From: Kaistella pullorum
GTDB lineage: Bacteria > Bacteroidota > Bacteroidia > Flavobacteriales > Weeksellaceae
Assembly: GCF_014837035.1 (NCBI RefSeq)
Contig: NZ_JACSPS010000002.1
Location: forward strand, 248,001-312,000
Reading direction: 5' to 3'
DNA length: 64,000 nt
Shown here: positions 59,015 through 64,000 of the stretch, piece by piece
How the letters are laid out: each line of letters begins with the position of its first letter
Numbering within the stretch: the stretch's first letter is position 1
Notes under the pieces: generated by a model
Told to the model about the DNA's origin: nothing
The model's input: the letters and a program-made list of their open reading frames with translations, nothing else
The model's database searches: none
Position numbers and translations under genes: made by a program

Positions 59015-61828
59015 CTATTTTCTTATCACGACAGAAGAGTAAATCATCGTACCGTTTTGGCTGGCTTTCAGCACATAACTTCCTTTGCTGAGGCTTTCAA
59101 TGCTGAACTCTTCATTTGATTTTATATTTTTCTTCTTGAAAACCAGTCTTCCAGCCGCGTCGAACACTTCAATGTCTGCAGTGTTACCGCCTTTCGTGTC
59201 AAATTTCAACTGTATCGGACCGCGCGTAGGGTTCGGATATACTACGTTCGAAAGTAAACTGTGCTGCCCATCTGATGTGGCAAGCGTACGGTCTATCTTC
59301 GTAGTGAACGCTCCCCGGCCATACGTTACTGCCAGGATGGTCTTATCCGAAGGTCTATAATCAAAATGGTTTACTTTAAATTTACCTAAACCGTCAGAAT
59401 ACAGTGCCCACTGCGGAGTCTCACTCTGGAAGGTGGATGTTCCCCAAACACCGTAATACGTTCCAAGGATCACTTCATTATTATCTTCAGGGTTCATGAA
59501 GATCGCTTTTACAGGGATATCAGGTAGGTTTCCTTCTTTTGAAACGAAGTTTACACCGCCATCGGTACTGTAAAATACGCTGGTTTTGTTAAAATTGGAA
59601 ACCGTCACCAGGATTTCATTTTCCGACGCCCCAAGTTTGACATCTGAAATGTAACCGCCAAAATTTAAAGCGAACAGGCTTGTAACAGGCGTTGTATCTG
59701 CATTGGTAACTTTAAACAGTTTTCCGGACGACAGACCTACAAACAATGTAGAACTTGTGGTGGAATAGGGCGAAACCAAAATATCCGAAATCAGTTCACC
59801 ACTGGTCACCGTAGCTATATTGAGCTGCGAACGGGTTGGTGAAAAAGGCAATGTATCGAGCCCTTTGATTCTGTGCAGGATTACGGAAGTGCCGCTTCCT
59901 GTGGCGTTGGTGTAGGCGATATCAAGATTTCGGTCCACAGCTAACGGATTGATGAACTGACCTGAATTTTGTTGGGTCGAATTATTAATCAGTGCATACA
60001 TCCCCTGACTGTTAAACAAATAGTGGAAATTGTAAACGTAAGAAGCAATCAAATATTTGTCCTGGTCGTCAAAGGCTGTGTACGCTCCGTCACCACCATA
60101 TACTACGGATGAATTGTAGAAAGCGTTTGATAGTGCAGAACCTGACAGTTCCTGCGTACCGTTATCCTGAGCTCCCAAAATCATTTGCTCATTTGCTGTA
60201 GTGGCAGTTGGATTCAGTGTACCGTGATAAAACTGGGTGATATTGAATCTTCGGTTTCGCATTGCGATTGCCGAAGTACTTGCAAGGCTGTTTTTGTTTG
60301 CGGCGAAGAAGATCCCGCCGTCATTTCCCATTACAAATTGATCGGTATTTTTTGGATTGAAAACCAATGCATGCTGATCGGCATGTACCAGTGAGATTGG
60401 AGCGGCAGCCATCAGGTTGTTATTGCTCCATTTCGTAATCTGCGCCCAGGTAAGACCTCCGTCGATACTTTTATAAGAATCAACGCCACCGGCGTAAACT
60501 ATCTGGTCGTTGGTAGGATCTGTTTCAATCACCAGATCGTAAAAAGCCTGGCCGCGCGTGAAGTCATTGTCCGGTTGGCCTGTGTCAATAGGGTTTGGCA
60601 AGGTAATCCCAGAAAGCGGAACATTTGTGGAGCTCCAGGTTACCCCACCGTCAATGGTTTTCGCCATCCGGATCGGTTCGGAGCTCGTATTGGCGCCCTG
60701 CATCAGCGCGTACGCTTTCAGCGGATTGGTTTCTGAAACTTCCACCATCACTCTTGAACTGGCGTTCCCTACATCGTATACGTTTGTAAATGTGGTACCG
60801 TTATCAGTTGATTTAAAGATTTTCCCGCCGGAGTTACTACCGGAAAAATAGCTTCTTCGCGTGGCTACCCAGATGGCATTGTCTGCGCCGATCTCAATGT
60901 CCTGAATATCGTAGCCACGCGTGCTGGTGGCCATCAAACTTGCCATTAAGGTAAAGTTAGTACCGTCAGTTGACTTATAAAGGCCCGCTTCGTAAAGTCC
61001 GGCAAAAGTTTGCGCATCACCGAAATAAGTTCCGGCAACGCCGGCAAGTACGATTGATGCACCGTTGTTGTTCAATACTTTAATGGTTGGAATGTTATAC
61101 ATCCCTCGTTTTACATTACCATTATATCCGTTCTCCAGGGTGAAGACCTGCTGCCAGGTTGCGCCACCATCGCTAGTTTTCCAGATTCCGAGACCGCTGA
61201 AGTCTCCGGTTTCCACTTCACCCGTACCTACATAGAAAATCATCGGGTTATTTGGGTCCGATGTAATACAGGAAACGGTAGTGTTAGACCAAAAGGCATC
61301 TACAAGTGTCCATTCCGAGTTGGCATTGGTGATATCATTGTTGTACCACAATCCGCCGGAAACACCTCCAGCCCAAACCTTTTTACCGGTCGCGTCATTT
61401 GGGTCGAACATGATGCCGCGTACACGTCCACCCACCGAATAAGGGCCACGTTCAACCCATTGGTTCGAAATTCCGTCTTTGGCATTCATGTCTTTTACGC
61501 CCCCAAACATTTTAAGTGACTGTTTGGGTGTATATTTCCCGGCAGCAACTGCCTGCTCCAGTGCTACATAATTTTGGTTTCGTACCGCGCCGGTTTCGGG
61601 GTCCATGGTTGCGATATAATCGTGCAGGAAGTACTCATCAGGTGGTTTTTGGTTATGCTCTTTCGCATAAGCGACACTTTTTTGATAAGAATTAATGATT
61701 TCGCGGACGTGTTTAAGGTATTTTTTATTTACCTTATTATTTCGTGCAGCGTTTATGGGCGAAACCTGCGCATTGAGGTGCAGAGAGGCTACTGTGAGCC
61801 CAATTCCTAGAATAAATTTAAATTTCAT
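59015..61828 (-). CDS. Secreted BNR-repeat protein with type IX (type A) sorting domain
   Basis: The 937-residue protein has a signal peptide (MKFKFILGIGLTVASLHLNA). A beta-propeller region of BNR/sialidase or VPS10-like type follows: GIWKTSDGGATWQQVFTLE, GLYKSTDGTNFTLMASL, IFKSTDNGTTFTNVYD, SYKSIDGGLTWAQITKW and VFYSTDGGVNFVSKEGN. These are spread over about residues 130-800. The C-terminal 80 residues (NVVYPNPTRGPIQLKFDTKG then SLSKGSYVLKASQNGTMIYS) form the type A sorting signal, removed after export through the type IX system. No catalytic residues of a glycosidase can be assigned. Its role is unknown. Confidence 0.9.
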   Translation of the reverse strand: MKFKFILGIGLTVASLHLNAQVSPINAARNNKVNKKYLKHVREIINSYQKSVAYAKEHNQKPPDEYFLHDYIATMDPETGAVRNQNYVALEQAVAAGKYTPKQSLKMFGGVKDMNAKDGISNQWVERGPYSVGGRVRGIMFDPNDATGKKVWAGGVSGGLWYNNDITNANSEWTLVDAFWSNTTVSCITSDPNNPMIFYVGTGEVETGDFSGLGIWKTSDGGATWQQVFTLENGYNGNVKRGMYNIPTIKVLNNNGASIVLAGVAGTYFGDAQTFAGLYEAGLYKSTDGTNFTLMASLMATSTRGYDIQDIEIGADNAIWVATRRSYFSGSNSGGKIFKSTDNGTTFTNVYDVGNASSRVMVEVSETNPLKAYALMQGANTSSEPIRMAKTIDGGVTWSSTNVPLSGITLPNPIDTGQPDNDFTRGQAFYDLVIETDPTNDQIVYAGGVDSYKSIDGGLTWAQITKWSNNNLMAAAPISLVHADQHALVFNPKNTDQFVMGNDGGIFFAANKNSLASTSAIAMRNRRFNITQFYHGTLNPTATTANEQMILGAQDNGTQELSGSALSNAFYNSSVVYGGDGAYTAFDDQDKYLIASYVYNFHYLFNSQGMYALINNSTQQNSGQFINPLAVDRNLDIAYTNATGSGTSVILHRIKGLDTLPFSPTRSQLNIATVTSGELISDILVSPYSTTSSTLFVGLSSGKLFKVTNADTTPVTSLFALNFGGYISDVKLGASENEILVTVSNFNKTSVFYSTDGGVNFVSKEGNLPDIPVKAIFMNPEDNNEVILGTYYGVWGTSTFQSETPQWALYSDGLGKFKVNHFDYRPSDKTILAVTYGRGAFTTKIDRTLATSDGQHSLLSNVVYPNPTRGPIQLKFDTKGGNTADIEVFDAAGRLVFKKKNIKSNEEFSIESLSKGSYVLKASQNGTMIYSSVVIRK

Positions 61829-61939
61829 GGTATTTGGATTTAATATTTTGTAAATATAAGTGTATAACGTTGATGTTTTTAATGTTTTTTTAATGTTTCC
61901 GCGATGTTATTTCTAAGGAAGTTTCAAAATCGCTGTCCT

Positions 61940-62377
61940 TTATTCAGGGACGTCCTCGTTTTCCGGTGAAGAGGCGCCATTTGATTTATTTTTAAAGATG
62001 ATTTTCTGGCGTATTTCAGTTTTTGCACTGATATTCTCGGAGACCAAATAAGCGGCATTCAAATCAAAATTATCGTCCGTATGCACAGTTGTTCCGCTTT
62101 CAGTTACTGTGGGTTGGTTTTCGGGGAAGTAAGCGCCCGTCAAAATTATATTACCACTATGTCTTGAGCTGGTCAAAGGGATTTTAATATTTCCAATCAT
62201 TAAATGTAGCGGCTTCACCGTTTCGTTTTCTTTCACGATAATTGTAAAACGCTCGGCTCTTGCACCTCGAACGCCGCCCAAACTCACTTCGTGCCACGCA
62301 TTTTCAATCTTTAAATTTTGCGCTGAACTGCACGAACACACTAAAAACAGCACAGTAAGAAGAATTAAGGTTCTCAT
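61940..62377 (-). CDS. Putative lipoprotein of unknown function
   Basis: The 145-residue protein begins MRTLILLTVLFLVCSC, a probable lipoprotein signal with Cys16 (or Cys14) as the modified residue. The mature part has beta-strand-like text such as IENAWHEVSLGGVRGARAER, LMIGNIKIPLTSSRHSGNII and LTGAYFPENQPTVTE. It has a polar tail ending ENEDVPE. I do not recognise a family. It is preceded by a minus-strand isocitrate dehydrogenase gene with its own terminator, so it is probably a separate unit. Confidence 0.7.
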   Translation of the reverse strand: MRTLILLTVLFLVCSCSSAQNLKIENAWHEVSLGGVRGARAERFTIIVKENETVKPLHLMIGNIKIPLTSSRHSGNIILTGAYFPENQPTVTESGTTVHTDDNFDLNAAYLVSENISAKTEIRQKIIFKNKSNGASSPENEDVPE

Positions 62378-62413
62378 GATTTGTGTAAATTAATTGCAGG
62401 AAATGTACAAAAA

Positions 62414-62440
62414 AAACTTCCTGCGGTATGCAGGAAGTTT
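62414..62440 (-). terminator. Terminator after isocitrate dehydrogenase
   Basis: AAACTTCCTGC (62414-62424) pairs perfectly with GCAGGAAGTTT (62430-62440). On the minus strand a long T tract follows. Confidence 0.85.
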
Positions 62441-62461
62441 ACTGTTTATCTTTTTGAAGCA

Positions 62462-64000
<1,539 letters not shown>

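Overview
The window comes from a bacterium of the Bacteroidota, class Flavobacteriia, most like the Chryseobacterium group (Weeksellaceae). The signs are promoters of the TAnnTTTG type with few Shine-Dalgarno sites, a type A sorting-domain protein of the type IX secretion system, a class A subclass A2 beta-lactamase, a fused CcsBA cytochrome c maturation protein, and family neighbours such as DUF2490, DUF3098 and four-helix-bundle S23-like proteins. This is chromosomal, mostly housekeeping DNA. I see no phage, insertion sequence with a transposase, CRISPR array or rRNA operon.

Layout. 1-3.4 kb: the end of an M28 peptidase, tRNA-Arg(CCT) and uvrA. 3.5-8.7 kb: a possible small transcript, a DUF2490 protein, dnaN, pheT and a META-domain lipoprotein. 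8.7-14.8 kb (minus strand): a small acidic protein, a polytopic membrane protein, 3-hydroxybutyryl-CoA dehydrogenase, a tight M23 peptidase / beta-lactamase / M23 peptidase cluster and a Gfo/Idh/MocA oxidoreductase. 14.9-21.4 kb (plus): pcm, ccsBA, rnz, a TIGR02757 protein and a heptad-repeat membrane protein; then rsmA (minus). 22.3-25.9 kb (plus): an ftsX, DUF3098, uppP, truB, rluF run. 26-28.2 kb: a CPA2 cation/proton antiporter. 28.2-29.2 kb: a gene-poor stretch with the remains of a HicAB toxin-antitoxin pair.

29.3-36.1 kb (minus) is a fatty-acid beta-oxidation operon: marR, a fused hydroxyacyl-CoA dehydrogenase/enoyl-CoA hydratase, a thiolase and an acyl-CoA dehydrogenase. Two four-helix-bundle genes sit between the enzyme genes, each bracketed by inverted repeats. 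The electrons from acyl-CoA dehydrogenase need an electron-transfer flavoprotein, and etfBA lies 10 kb away at 46.8-48.5 kb. The marR and etfB promoters share the 12-bp palindrome TATGCATGCATA, each exactly 12 bp upstream of the -7 element, so one MarR protein probably controls both.

36.2-38.8 kb (minus): a TlpA-like lipoprotein, a FecCD permease and an ABC ATPase. 38.8-46.7 kb (plus): a flavodoxin/ferredoxin reductase, a SanA-like protein, uridine kinase, a FtsB/DivIC-like protein, a short methylmalonyl-CoA mutase subunit, a THUMP-like methyltransferase, a lipoprotein, an M20 dipeptidase and an SDR. 48.7-56.7 kb (plus): a bifunctional nuclease, a nucleoside permease, a second thiolase, an MFS transporter, a mevalonate-kinase-like GHMP kinase, a UbiA-type prenyltransferase and an RluB-like pseudouridine synthase. 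56.7-64 kb (minus): a TonB-dependent receptor, a large T9SS-secreted BNR-repeat protein, a small lipoprotein and the C-terminal two thirds of a monomeric NADP-isocitrate dehydrogenase that runs off the window.

The most notable observations are the shared MarR operator, the two inverted-repeat-flanked four-helix-bundle insertions in the same operon, the M23-bla-M23 cluster and the decayed HicAB locus. Family names rest on motifs read by eye; no database search was possible.
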